A stretch of DNA of 6,544 nucleotides from an uncultured Collinsella sp. (GCA_900555355.1 USKV01000089.1:1-6544); one strand, 5' to 3'. Positions 1-6,468 are shown, counted from the stretch's first letter. Notes: generated from the sequence alone by a model not told the origin. Made by a program: numbers and translations.

Positions 1-102
1 GTCGAGACCATGATGAAGTCCCTGGAATTTGCCGATGACATCGCCGAGGCCAAGACCGAGGCCATGGACGTCAAGCTCGACGATATCGAGATCAAGCGTT
101 AA
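1..102 (+). CDS. C-terminal end of an unrecognised protein (5' truncated by window edge)
   Basis: The first frame of the window is open from base 1 to a TAA stop at 100-102, giving 33 residues that end in LDDIEIKR. The stretch is rich in Glu, Asp, Lys and Ala with regularly spaced hydrophobic residues, which suggests an amphipathic helix or short coiled coil at the C-terminus. Codon third positions are strongly G/C, as in the other genes here. A strong intrinsic terminator begins about 70 bases after the stop, so this is the last gene of its transcription unit. The visible part is too short to assign a family, and I do not recognise it. Confidence 0.7.
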   Translation, partial: VETMMKSLEFADDIAEAKTEAMDVKLDDIEIKR

Positions 103-173
103 GCGACTGGCGAGCGCAGCGGGAAACACGGGCGCAGTGCTAACAAGCGGCGGTACCCCAGCGCTTCGTACCC

Positions 174-206
174 AGGGAGGGCCGGTAAACCGACCCTCCC
201 TTTCTT
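174..206 (+). terminator. Rho-independent terminator of the upstream gene
   Basis: The arms AGGGAGGG (174-181) and CCCTCCCT (194-201) pair perfectly. After one C/A mismatch (182/193), CGG (183-185) pairs with CCG (190-192) and closes a TAAA loop. The stem is followed at once by TTTCTT. It ends transcription of the gene stopping at 102 and separates it from the phospholipase gene. Confidence 0.85.
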
Positions 207-358
207 ATGCCGGTAGCCAACGAACGCGAGGATGCCGGACGCCGGAACCGCTCCAAATGTAGCAACAGTACGAAAACGACAAACACCCCAACACGTCCGC
301 CCGCCGATTTATTGCGCCGCGCAGACAATTAAACCAGCATCTTTAAACATCTGAGCAG

Positions 359-364
359 TATAGT
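359..364 (+). promoter_or_regulatory. Possible -10 box for the PI-PLC gene
   Basis: TATAGT matches the sigma-70-type -10 consensus at five of six positions and lies 43 bases before the start codon, so the leader would be short. No convincing -35 box sits 16-18 bases upstream. A short inverted repeat, ATAGT (360-364) and ACTAT (372-376), overlaps it and could be a regulator site or chance. Nothing else clear is visible in the 207-398 spacer, which is locally A-rich from about 320 onward. Confidence 0.3.
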
Positions 365-407
365 GACCAAAACTATCGCATAACCGCACTCTACGAATGG
401 AGGAGTT

Positions 408-2894
408 ATGACCGAACACCACGCCATCAGCCGTCGAGCATTCACGTTGGGCCTAGGACTCGCAGCATTGTCGCCTTTTGTAAGCCTGCCCGAAACCGCG
501 GGATTGGGCCTTCCCGTGCGCGCGGCATTTGCAGACGACGCTGCCACCGCGTCGGACAGCCTCCACAATTTCGTCATTCGCCTTCGCCCCGCGGGCTATT
601 TTCGCACCGCGAGCGTCAACCAAGACGGCAACGTTCGCGGCAACGTCTGTCACCTGTTTAACGACGGCACGTCCAGCAAGCTCATCCTTGAGAACGTAAC
701 GACCAAGAATGACGATACAAACTGGTACGCCATCCGCACCTTGCTCAATTTCGAAGAGCATAAAAAGACGGGCTACAGCATTTGGTCGGTCGACGACGAC
801 TCGGACAAAGATGGAAAGGTCATCCACGTATGGGGCGGCGAGTATGACAACAAGCCCAGCCGCGCTTTTGCGTTCGAGCGTCAATCAAACGGAACCTACA
901 TCATCCGAGACCGCACGGTCGAGAAAGAAACCGAGAAAAAAGACATTAAGTACCTGGCAATAGAATCGAACGGCAAAGACCAGGACAACAATAAGATCTG
1001 CCATAAGAGTAAGAACATTCCGTGGGAGCTCGAACTTATCGGTTACGACATGAAAAAGAACGATGCCACGGTTAGCAGCCTCGACTGGATCACGTACAGC
1101 AGCTACGTCGACGGACCATGTTGGATGAAATACGTCGACGACAACAAGTTCCTCGACGAGCTGAGCATCCCGGGTACGCACGATTCGGGCACCTGCAGCG
1201 TGGACAACGACACTGAGCCCCAATCCTCGCAAGTAAAATGCCAGCAGGATTACATTCCCACGCAGTTGCTCGAAGGCATTCGCTATTTTGATATCCGGCT
1301 CGGAAAGGGCGATGACCCCGGCATCGACCACGGGATTTTCTACCTACTCAAAAAAGACGGGAACTATCTGCATCTCTCCGATGTCATCGGGTACTTCAAA
1401 ACGTTTTTGAACGAAAACCCGTCAGAAGCGCTCATCATGCTCGCATCGCGCGGCAACGATGAGGCTACCGACGAAAGCATAACGACGGCCTTCGCCAAGG
1501 TTATGGCCGATAACCCCAACCTGTTCTACACGTCGAGCCACGTCCCCACGCTGGGCGAGGTGCGCGGAAAGATCGTCCTGCTGCGTCGATTTGGGCTCGC
1601 CGGCAACAGCGTAAGCGGCCACACGTGGGGCCTCGACCTCACCCAATGGGATGACAAGATCAAGGCGCATTCCGGGCAGTCGATGTGTCTCGTCCAAGAC
1701 GCGCGGGGATTTGAAGCCATAGGGGAAACGGGCAATGAAGAGCCCTATTGCACCAAGGTATATGCCCAGGACAAGTACAAACTCGCGGGAACCGACAAGC
1801 TCAGCTGGGTCGATAATGCGCTGAAGGAAACGACCGGGCGCACGTGCAACAAGGTGGACGTCGTGGACGATGCCGGGGCCGAGGTGCAAGTCCAGGAGCG
1901 TTGCTGGTCTATCAACTACACCAGCTGCACGGGCTTGTCGCACGGAGGCAATCCTTTTACCTCGGCACGAGTAGTCAACGAGCATCTGTACAAGAGCCCG
2001 TACATCAATCCCAGCGGCACCGAAGATACAAAGTCAGATTACCTCAAGCACATTGGCATCATCGCATCCGACTTTGTTGATGCGGCGCTGGCCCGGAGCA
2101 TCTACCAGCGCAATTACAATTACGATACGAAGCACACGCAGTCGGCTTCGTGCTGCCTCCCGACCCGCATGCGCATGACGTACGGCGACTCGCTGAGCGA
2201 TGCCTCGCTCCAGGATGGCAAGACCGTTGGCGAGGGCCATTTCCGCCTTGTCGACAGCAGCAACGTACTCAACGTGGCGGCTTCGGGCCATGCGTTTACC
2301 ATCGAATACGTGGATGTCGACGCCTTGGGCAACGAGACCGTTACGGGGCTGCAGGGATCCGTGCCCATCGATATCGATCGACGCGCGCTGACACCCCACT
2401 TTGAGGGGCTCGAAGGCCTTAAGGCCGGCGAGGATGTGCGCACAAAGGTCGCGGCGCTGCTCGAGGGCAAACTCGAAAACGATGCCTGCACGGCTCAGCT
2501 CGAGTTTGTGCACGACGCGGACGGCGCTCCGGGCACGGCAATGGCCGAGGGCGAGGCATTTACCGCGGGAACGTACTGGGTGCGCGCGAACGGTCTTTTG
2601 GGCGACGCGGCGCAAAACTACAAGCTTGCTAATGACGGAGCCGCGAGCTTTACCGTAGCGGCCTCGAGCAGTGCAGGCGGCACCGGCACCGACGGTGGCA
2701 CGGGTTCCAACGCAGGCAGCGCTGATAAGAACGGTAAGGGCAACAAGGGCAAGAACTCGGGCGGAAAACTCGCCGACACGGGCGACGGCTCCGGCATTGC
2801 CGCCGGGCTCGCTGCCGCCGCCGTAGCGACAACGGTCGCCGGCGCGGCAATGCTTGCCAACGACCGCGAAAACGCTGGGGACGGTAGCGAATAG
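408..2894 (+). CDS. Tat-exported, cell-wall-anchored phosphatidylinositol-specific phospholipase C with a beta-trefoil module
   Basis: This 828-residue surface enzyme is predicted to cleave phosphatidylinositol, and possibly GPI anchors, by a metal-independent mechanism. The N-terminus has a twin-arginine signal (SRRAFTLGL, R9-R10), a hydrophobic stretch and a likely cleavage site after AFA (40-42). Residues about 52-212 look like a ricin-type beta-trefoil (NGTYIIRD at 161-168, KYLAIE, WELELI near 206-211). The catalytic domain spans about 226-575 and aligns by eye with the Bacillus cereus enzyme. Visible matches are SIPGTHDSG with H258 and D259 (B. cereus H32, D33), FDIR with D295 and R297 (D67, R69), DHG with H308 (H82), R394 (R163), QDKYK with D455 and Y457 (D198, Y200), and D555 (D274). 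The arginine at R297 argues against a calcium-dependent type. Residues about 603-751 resemble an Ig/MBG-like module (AGTYWVRANGLLG, then a NYKL element). A Gly/Ser/Lys linker leads to LADTG (788-792), a hydrophobic segment (797-817) and a short acidic tail. The B. cereus enzyme is only about 300 residues, so this is a multidomain form. The start is fixed by GGAGGAG at 399-405. The gene appears monocistronic. Confidence 0.93.
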   Translation: MTEHHAISRRAFTLGLGLAALSPFVSLPETAGLGLPVRAAFADDAATASDSLHNFVIRLRPAGYFRTASVNQDGNVRGNVCHLFNDGTSSKLILENVTTKNDDTNWYAIRTLLNFEEHKKTGYSIWSVDDDSDKDGKVIHVWGGEYDNKPSRAFAFERQSNGTYIIRDRTVEKETEKKDIKYLAIESNGKDQDNNKICHKSKNIPWELELIGYDMKKNDATVSSLDWITYSSYVDGPCWMKYVDDNKFLDELSIPGTHDSGTCSVDNDTEPQSSQVKCQQDYIPTQLLEGIRYFDIRLGKGDDPGIDHGIFYLLKKDGNYLHLSDVIGYFKTFLNENPSEALIMLASRGNDEATDESITTAFAKVMADNPNLFYTSSHVPTLGEVRGKIVLLRRFGLAGNSVSGHTWGLDLTQWDDKIKAHSGQSMCLVQDARGFEAIGETGNEEPYCTKVYAQDKYKLAGTDKLSWVDNALKETTGRTCNKVDVVDDAGAEVQVQERCWSINYTSCTGLSHGGNPFTSARVVNEHLYKSPYINPSGTEDTKSDYLKHIGIIASDFVDAALARSIYQRNYNYDTKHTQSASCCLPTRMRMTYGDSLSDASLQDGKTVGEGHFRLVDSSNVLNVAASGHAFTIEYVDVDALGNETVTGLQGSVPIDIDRRALTPHFEGLEGLKAGEDVRTKVAALLEGKLENDACTAQLEFVHDADGAPGTAMAEGEAFTAGTYWVRANGLLGDAAQNYKLANDGAASFTVAASSSAGGTGTDGGTGSNAGSADKNGKGNKGKNSGGKLADTGDGSGIAAGLAAAAVATTVAGAAMLANDRENAGDGSE

Positions 2895-2927
2895 GCAAGC
2901 CGGCCTTTTAGACACATCGACTCAATG

Positions 2928-2963
2928 GGGGGCGCAGGACACCGTTCTGTGCCCCCGATTTTT
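2928..2963 (+). terminator. Rho-independent terminator of the PI-PLC gene
   Basis: A 12-pair stem (2928-2939 with 2945-2956, two G-T wobbles) closes a five-base loop, CACCG, and is followed by GA and five T residues (2959-2963). It begins 33 bases after the phospholipase stop. The opposite side lacks a T run, so it is a poor terminator for the converging - strand gene that ends at 2989. Confidence 0.85.
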
Positions 2964-2988
2964 ACCTTGGCCCAAACGCCGCCATAGG

Positions 2989-3258
2989 CTACATCACCAT
3001 GTTCAGCGCGTTAACAAACTCCTGGGCCTTCGCACGGCTGCTCAGGCTAAAAACACAAGCAGTCAACAGCCTGTTACGCAGAAAAACATCGCGGCCCTTG
3101 ATCCTGTTGACCCCCGTAATGTCCTTAAGATAGACAATCTCGGTGTGCTTGCCACCAAAAGTGCCCTTCTTGAGAACCTCAATACGGTTGGGGTAGATCT
3201 TGACGTCTTTATACCTACCCGAACCTTTGTCCTGGAATAGCAGCGTGTTATTGTCCAT
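2989..3258 (-). CDS. Small PH-like domain protein, function unknown
   Basis: The product has 89 residues from ATG at 3258 to TAG at 2989-2991. It has no signal peptide or membrane segment, so it is probably cytosolic. The pattern is that of a single bacterial PH-like beta-barrel ending in a helix: a strand pair around DVKIYPNRIEVLKKG, a strand with EIVYLKDITGVNRI, then VFSLSSRAKAQEFVNALN as the C-terminal helix. This family assignment rests on pattern only. The frame stays open to a GTG at 3303, but I chose ATG 3258. GGGAG (3267-3271) sits eight bases before that ATG, whereas the GTG has no ribosome site and directly abuts a good -10 box (3304-3309), so it would lie outside the message. The gene is divergent from the PDDEXK nuclease and convergent with the phospholipase. 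Binding partner and role cannot be read from sequence. Confidence 0.8.
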   Translation of the reverse strand: MDNNTLLFQDKGSGRYKDVKIYPNRIEVLKKGTFGGKHTEIVYLKDITGVNRIKGRDVFLRNRLLTACVFSLSSRAKAQEFVNALNMVM

Positions 3259-3303
3259 ACGCGTCACTCCCGTGGGATTCGCTAAAACTGCCTCTATGGT
3301 CAC

Positions 3304-3332
3304 ATTTTAGTCACCGCAAGGCCCCATGCGAA
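3304..3332 (-). promoter_or_regulatory. Sigma-70-type promoter for the small PH-like gene
   Basis: On the - strand, TTCGCA (3332-3327, four of six consensus matches) is separated by exactly 17 bases from TAAAAT (3309-3304, five of six). Transcription would begin near 3297, leaving a leader of about 40 bases that contains the GGGAG ribosome site used by the ATG at 3258. Confidence 0.55.
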
Positions 3333-3381
3333 GATGTCAGACAGCACAGCAATTCGTGTCCGCGCGAGGCTTTAAACTAAA

Positions 3382-3390
3382 TGCGATAAA
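3382..3390 (+). promoter_or_regulatory. Possible extended -10 promoter for the PDDEXK nuclease gene
   Basis: TGCGATAAA has the TGn extension followed by GATAAA, four of six matches to the -10 consensus. It lies 35 bases before the start codon. No good -35 box is visible, as is often the case with extended -10 promoters. TAAACT at 3373-3378 is an alternative. Confidence 0.25.
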
Positions 3391-3425
3391 GACGCATTCC
3401 ACAAAAGGAAAGTGGGGCGACAGTG

Positions 3426-4475
3426 ATGGGCGAACTGGTAAACCGTGGAGAATCGGCAATCGTGCCCGAAGGTTTTTACAAGCAGGTCTCCTCGATTCTC
3501 AACGCCGCTCGCGACAAGGCCTATACCGCCGTTAACTTTGCGATGGTTGAGGCATATTGGGAGATCGGCAAGAGTATTGTTGATGAACAGGGCGGAGAGG
3601 GGCGCGCCAAGTATGGAGAGGCGCTGCTCAAGGCCCTCGCAATCAGACTTACCAAGGATTTTGGTAAAAGTTTTGAAGCAAGAGAGCTGCGCAAAATACG
3701 TCAGTTCTATCTTGCATTTCCAATTCGGGACTCACTGCGTCCCGAATTGAGCTGGACACATTACCGCAGGTTAATACGCATTCCTGACCCCGAAGCTCGC
3801 ACCTGGTACATGAACGAATGCGCCGATTCTCGCTGGAGCACGCGTCAGCTCGAACGCCAGATCAACACCATGTTCCGCGAGCGCCTACTTGCCAGCAAGG
3901 ACAAAGAGGCCGTCACCCAGGAAATCCAAGAGAGCGCCCCGGCTCGTCGCCCCGAGGATATCATCCGCGACCCATATGTACTGGAGTTTTTAGGTTTCTC
4001 GGACGATGCTACGTTTCGCGAGAGCGATCTAGAGCAGGCGCTCATCACGCATCTTCAGAAGTTCCTGCTGGAGCTTGGCCGTGGCTTCGCTTTCGAGGCG
4101 CGCCAAAAGCGCATCACCTTTGATGGACGCCATTTCTATATTGACCTTGTTTTTTACAACTATCTGATGCGCTGCTTCGTGCTCATCGACCTTAAGACCG
4201 ATGACCTTACGCATCAGGACCTGGGCCAGATGCAAATGTATGTGAACTACTACACGCGTGAGCTCATGAACGAAGGCGACAATCCGCCCATAGGCATCGT
4301 GCTCTGCGCGGACAAAAGCGATTCGATCGTCGAGTACACGCTGCCCGAAGACAACGACCAAGTGTTTGCCGCCAAATACCTGCCGTATCTTCCAAGCAAG
4401 GAAGAGCTGGCGCGCGAGCTGAGTGCCGAGTACCGCGCCATCAACGAAGCGACTAATGGCGAAACGCAAGGGTAG
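3426..4475 (+). CDS. YhcG/DUF1016-family PDDEXK nuclease
   Basis: The 349-residue cytosolic protein has the two-part layout and usual length of the YhcG (DUF1016) family. A helical N-terminal domain covers about residues 15-160, with the family-typical AYWEIGK, ARELRKIRQFYLAFP and LSWTHYRRL segments. A C-terminal PD-(D/E)XK nuclease-like domain covers about 178-325. Numbered from the ATG, the visible core is the FYIDLVFYN segment with D240, the LIDLKT segment with D255 and K257, and QMQMY with Q268. Together these fit a D...DXK active site. The family is often found near restriction systems and mobile DNA, but its substrate is not well established and no partner gene lies in this window. GTG (3423) directly precedes ATG (3426); I prefer the ATG. 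The ribosome site is weak: GGGG at 3414-3417 has good spacing, while AAGGA at 3405-3409 is rather distant. The stop at 4473-4475 is followed by in-frame open codons (see the remnant entry). Confidence 0.88.
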   Translation: MGELVNRGESAIVPEGFYKQVSSILNAARDKAYTAVNFAMVEAYWEIGKSIVDEQGGEGRAKYGEALLKALAIRLTKDFGKSFEARELRKIRQFYLAFPIRDSLRPELSWTHYRRLIRIPDPEARTWYMNECADSRWSTRQLERQINTMFRERLLASKDKEAVTQEIQESAPARRPEDIIRDPYVLEFLGFSDDATFRESDLEQALITHLQKFLLELGRGFAFEARQKRITFDGRHFYIDLVFYNYLMRCFVLIDLKTDDLTHQDLGQMQMYVNYYTRELMNEGDNPPIGIVLCADKSDSIVEYTLPEDNDQVFAAKYLPYLPSKEELARELSAEYRAINEATNGETQG

Positions 4476-4630
4476 CAGCACGTTGCGACCGAAACCACCG
4501 CAGCCGTCGCAGGCGCACCCGCGGTTGAGGCGCACGCTACGAAACAATACCGGTCATGGACGCCGGCAACGACATTCTAGCCGTGGCTGGCGAGCGTGAC
4601 CTGACAGGCAAAAACGCGACCTTCGTCTGA
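4476..4630 (+). pseudogene. Possible frameshifted coding remnant downstream of the nuclease gene
   Basis: Right after the nuclease stop, the same frame stays open to TAG at 4578-4580 and begins with coding-like codons (VATETTAAVAGAPAVEA, from 4482). Near 4529-4535 the coding character moves to another frame, which reads ARYETIPVMDAGNDILAVAG and continues to NATFV and TGA at 4628-4630. Third positions are mostly G/C in both parts. Loss of one base around 4525-4535 would join them into one C-terminus with an Ala-rich lead. It may be a lost extension of the nuclease or the tail of a deleted gene. A short intact frame (ATG 4556 to TGA 4630, 24 residues) has no ribosome site. I do not recognise the sequence, and the case is compositional only. 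Confidence 0.3.
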
Positions 4631-4655
4631 TGTGGGCCCATTGGCTGCCACAGAA

Positions 4656-4679
4656 AAGGGCCGGTTGCAGCCGGCCCTT
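4656..4679. terminator. Bidirectional hairpin terminator between converging genes
   Basis: AAGGGCCGG (4656-4664) pairs perfectly with CCGGCCCTT (4671-4679), plus one wobble pair, around a TGCA loop. Read on the - strand, the stem runs into TTTTCTGT. On the + strand it is followed only by TTAAG. It is therefore stronger for the - strand zinc-ribbon gene ending at 4871 but probably serves the + strand nuclease gene too. Confidence 0.65.
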
Positions 4680-4870
4680 AAGACACTTGCGTCTGCGTTG
4701 CCCGCGCTTCCGAAGTGTGACTAACTGAGGAGCGGGTTCCGCGGCACAACCTGATTTTGCCCAGCGAGGCGGCTCTTTTGCAGCCGCTCCACCGTTTATT
4801 TACATCTACCCCCTGCCAAACTACCGGACGGCAGCCCGCATGCCTGCGAGCCGTCCCATGCTGCGCTTTC
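4680..4870. other. Intergenic stretch with two weaker hairpins, no gene seen
   Basis: No convincing coding region lies here on either strand; the short open frames are Arg/Ser/Pro-rich and lack ribosome sites. Two inverted repeats are visible. GCGGCT (4769-4774) and AGCCGC (4782-4787) enclose a seven-base loop. GGACGGC (4826-4832) and GCCGTCC (4850-4856) enclose a 17-base loop, 15 bases past the end of the - strand gene. Neither is followed by a good T run on either strand, so they may only stabilise a 3' end. Confidence 0.4.
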
Positions 4871-6208
4871 CTACTTCCCAAAGATCGCAGCGAACAAGCC
4901 CTTGCGTTTGGGCTTCTCCTCTCGGTAGGAACCCTCGGCAACCGCTGAAACCTGGCGCGGTTGCTCGCCGCCTCCACGGCGCACGATCTGGTACAGAAAC
5001 GGCGACTTAACGTATTTGACCTCGATGGGCGTGGCGTGCACGGTGCTTTCGCTCGACAGCATCACGTTGGGATTGAGCGGTGCCACCACATGCGTCTCGC
5101 GCTTGTCGCTAAACACCACCGCGGCCGCGCGACCCGTCTGGCCGTTCACGGCGATGCGCACCTGCTCGCCATCGCGGCTATCCGACGCTGGGCGATCGAT
5201 AAAGTAGACCGGCACCATCACCAGACCGTCCTTATGCTTGCGGGCCTTGCGCGCCCAGGTTCGGATGCTCTTTTTATTGAGCCCCAGTACGGCCTCGGCA
5301 TCGTTGCCCGCAACGTCGAGCGCCAACTTATCAATGACCACCTGGTCCTTGGTAGATGCATCGACGGAGACGACGCGGAAGTCGCCTTCCTGCATAGCGG
5401 GATCGAACGGCCCCACCTTGCCAAAATCCCACGGCTCCAAAATGCCCATGAGGCGAACGTCCAGGTAGTTTGCCCTGGGGTATGCCCAGTCGAGCACCTC
5501 GTAGTACACCAAGGTCTCCTTGCTCAGCCCCTTGCCCGGGAAGGACGCCATCATGCGCAAGTCCGCGAGCGCCATGGGGAAGTAGAAGAGCATCATGTCG
5601 TTTTGGATCGCATCTTCCACGTCGTGTCCGGCAAAGGCATCCGGGTACTGGCGCACCAGCTGCAGCGCGTTGGCACGTGCCTGCTGCGGCGAGATTTCGC
5701 AGGGAATACCCTGATCCGGCACATACTCCGCACCCACGCCCATGGTCAGACGCTTGCTAAACGTCCCCGGCTTGAGCAGGTCGGCAATGCCGATCTTGTT
5801 GCCGCAGGACGGGCACTCAAACACGCGCTGGGTCGACTCGCCCTCAAAGGACGCACCACAGAAGGGGCAAGGAATACTCACATGCGTGGCCTCTTGGAAC
5901 TCCTGCGCCGTTCCGCGATCTTCCCACAGCAGATGCTCCAGAACCGACTGATTGCGCCAGTGCGAATTGAAGAAATACCAGTCCGGGTCCTCTGGGCGCT
6001 CGAGCTGCGAGACATGCGTGAGCTTGAGCAGCCCGTCAACCACCGTCAACGGCGTATGACGAATGCCCAGGGCGCTCTTGGGCTCCCCCGCATCGGCCTG
6101 CCACGGAATAACCGTTTCGCAATAGGCGCACTCAAAGCTGCGCTTTGCCTGGTGCGAATACATGGGGCCGCCGCAGTTTTGGCATTTAATGGCAAACATC
6201 TCGTCCAT
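4871..6208 (-). CDS. Cytosolic protein with two zinc ribbons, function unknown
   Basis: The 445-residue product starts with a treble-clef or TFIIB-like zinc ribbon, CQNCGG and CAYC (C9, C12, C27, C30). A second ribbon is CPFC and CPSC (C114, C117, C132, C135). A long region without recognised motifs follows (about 150-330). Then comes VPVYFIDR (332-339) and RIAVNGQTGR (351-360), an element I associate with a class of zinc-ribbon proteins often mislabelled as PriA helicase. There are no helicase motifs here, so that name should not be used. No signal peptide or membrane helix is visible; the C-terminus is basic (KPKRKGLFAAIFGK). The start is firm: AAGGAGG (6223-6217) sits eight bases before the ATG. 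The gene is preceded by its own promoter and ends convergently with the nuclease gene. A nucleic-acid or protein-binding role is plausible from the ribbons but unproven. Confidence 0.85.
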   Translation of the reverse strand: MDEMFAIKCQNCGGPMYSHQAKRSFECAYCETVIPWQADAGEPKSALGIRHTPLTVVDGLLKLTHVSQLERPEDPDWYFFNSHWRNQSVLEHLLWEDRGTAQEFQEATHVSIPCPFCGASFEGESTQRVFECPSCGNKIGIADLLKPGTFSKRLTMGVGAEYVPDQGIPCEISPQQARANALQLVRQYPDAFAGHDVEDAIQNDMMLFYFPMALADLRMMASFPGKGLSKETLVYYEVLDWAYPRANYLDVRLMGILEPWDFGKVGPFDPAMQEGDFRVVSVDASTKDQVVIDKLALDVAGNDAEAVLGLNKKSIRTWARKARKHKDGLVMVPVYFIDRPASDSRDGEQVRIAVNGQTGRAAAVVFSDKRETHVVAPLNPNVMLSSESTVHATPIEVKYVKSPFLYQIVRRGGGEQPRQVSAVAEGSYREEKPKRKGLFAAIFGK

Positions 6209-6235
6209 GGAAACGTCCTCCTTTGCACAGGGCTG

Positions 6236-6254
6236 TCGACATTAAGTATGTCGA
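6236..6254. repeat. 19-base palindrome overlapping the promoter, possible operator
   Basis: TCGACAT (6236-6242) and ATGTCGA (6248-6254) are a perfect 7-base inverted repeat around a five-base centre. It covers the -10 box and the expected transcription start of the - strand zinc-ribbon gene, which is where a repressor dimer would block initiation. No regulator gene is visible nearby. Confidence 0.45.
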
Positions 6255-6273
6255 GCAAATCGGCGCGTGCCCA
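6245..6273 (-). promoter_or_regulatory. Sigma-70-type promoter for the zinc-ribbon gene
   Basis: On the - strand, TGGGCA (6273-6268) and CATACT (6250-6245) each match the consensus at four of six positions and are spaced by exactly 17 bases. The transcript would start near 6238 with a leader of about 30 bases carrying the AAGGAGG ribosome site. Confidence 0.45.
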
Positions 6274-6331
6274 TACCCATGTGGCCCAAAATGAAGCACT
6301 CGGTCGGACGGGAAGGTGCAGTGAACTCGAA

Positions 6332-6366
6332 GGCGCGCGGGCAGTCGTCCCCCTCTGCCTCGCGCC
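6332..6366. other. GC-rich hairpin in the divergent spacer
   Basis: GGCGCG (6332-6337) pairs with CGCGCC (6361-6366). After a small asymmetric bulge, GGCAG (6340-6344) pairs with CTGCC (6355-6359) around a ten-base loop. There is no T run on either side, so it is not a typical terminator. It lies upstream of the likely promoters of both flanking genes and may be chance in GC-rich DNA. Confidence 0.25.
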
Positions 6367-6406
6367 CGTTAGCGCCGGCAGACCATTGCTGCATTTTCTG
6401 AGCATC

Positions 6407-6436
6407 GGTACACGTTGCGTCTGCGCGAGCTACACT
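6407..6436 (+). promoter_or_regulatory. Possible promoter for the gene at the right edge
   Basis: GGTACA (6407-6412, three of six) and TACACT (6431-6436, four of six) are spaced by 18 bases, with the start codon 32 bases beyond the -10 box. The match is weak, and TTGCGT at 6415-6420 with TATCCC at 6436-6441 is an alternative with short (15-base) spacing. Confidence 0.3.
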
Positions 6437-6468
6437 ATCCCCTTAATAAGAATGCGAGGAGATACGCC

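Noticed and set aside
1422..1985. A 187-residue open frame on the - strand inside the PI-PLC catalytic region.
   Set aside because: It is antisense to the region holding conserved catalytic residues and looks like a composition artefact.
2034..2915. A 293-residue open frame on the - strand opposite the PI-PLC C-terminal half.
   Set aside because: It has no motif or ribosome site, and the + strand reading has clear domain structure across this stretch; the open frame is a codon-bias shadow.
4185..4202. Asp instead of Glu in the PD-(D/E)XK motif of the nuclease (LIDLKT).
   Set aside because: Asp is allowed by the motif, and I recall IDLK being common in this family, so it is not a sign of inactivation.
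4456..4593. A short overlapping frame starting ATG at 4456 with a basic, Pro-rich product.
   Set aside because: There is no ribosome site, and the Arg/Pro/Ser-rich composition is typical of a wrong-frame reading of GC-rich DNA.
6274..6406. Possible leader RNA or tRNA-like structure in the spacer before the right-edge gene.
   Set aside because: No cloverleaf, T-box or riboswitch consensus could be found; only one imperfect GC-rich hairpin is supported.
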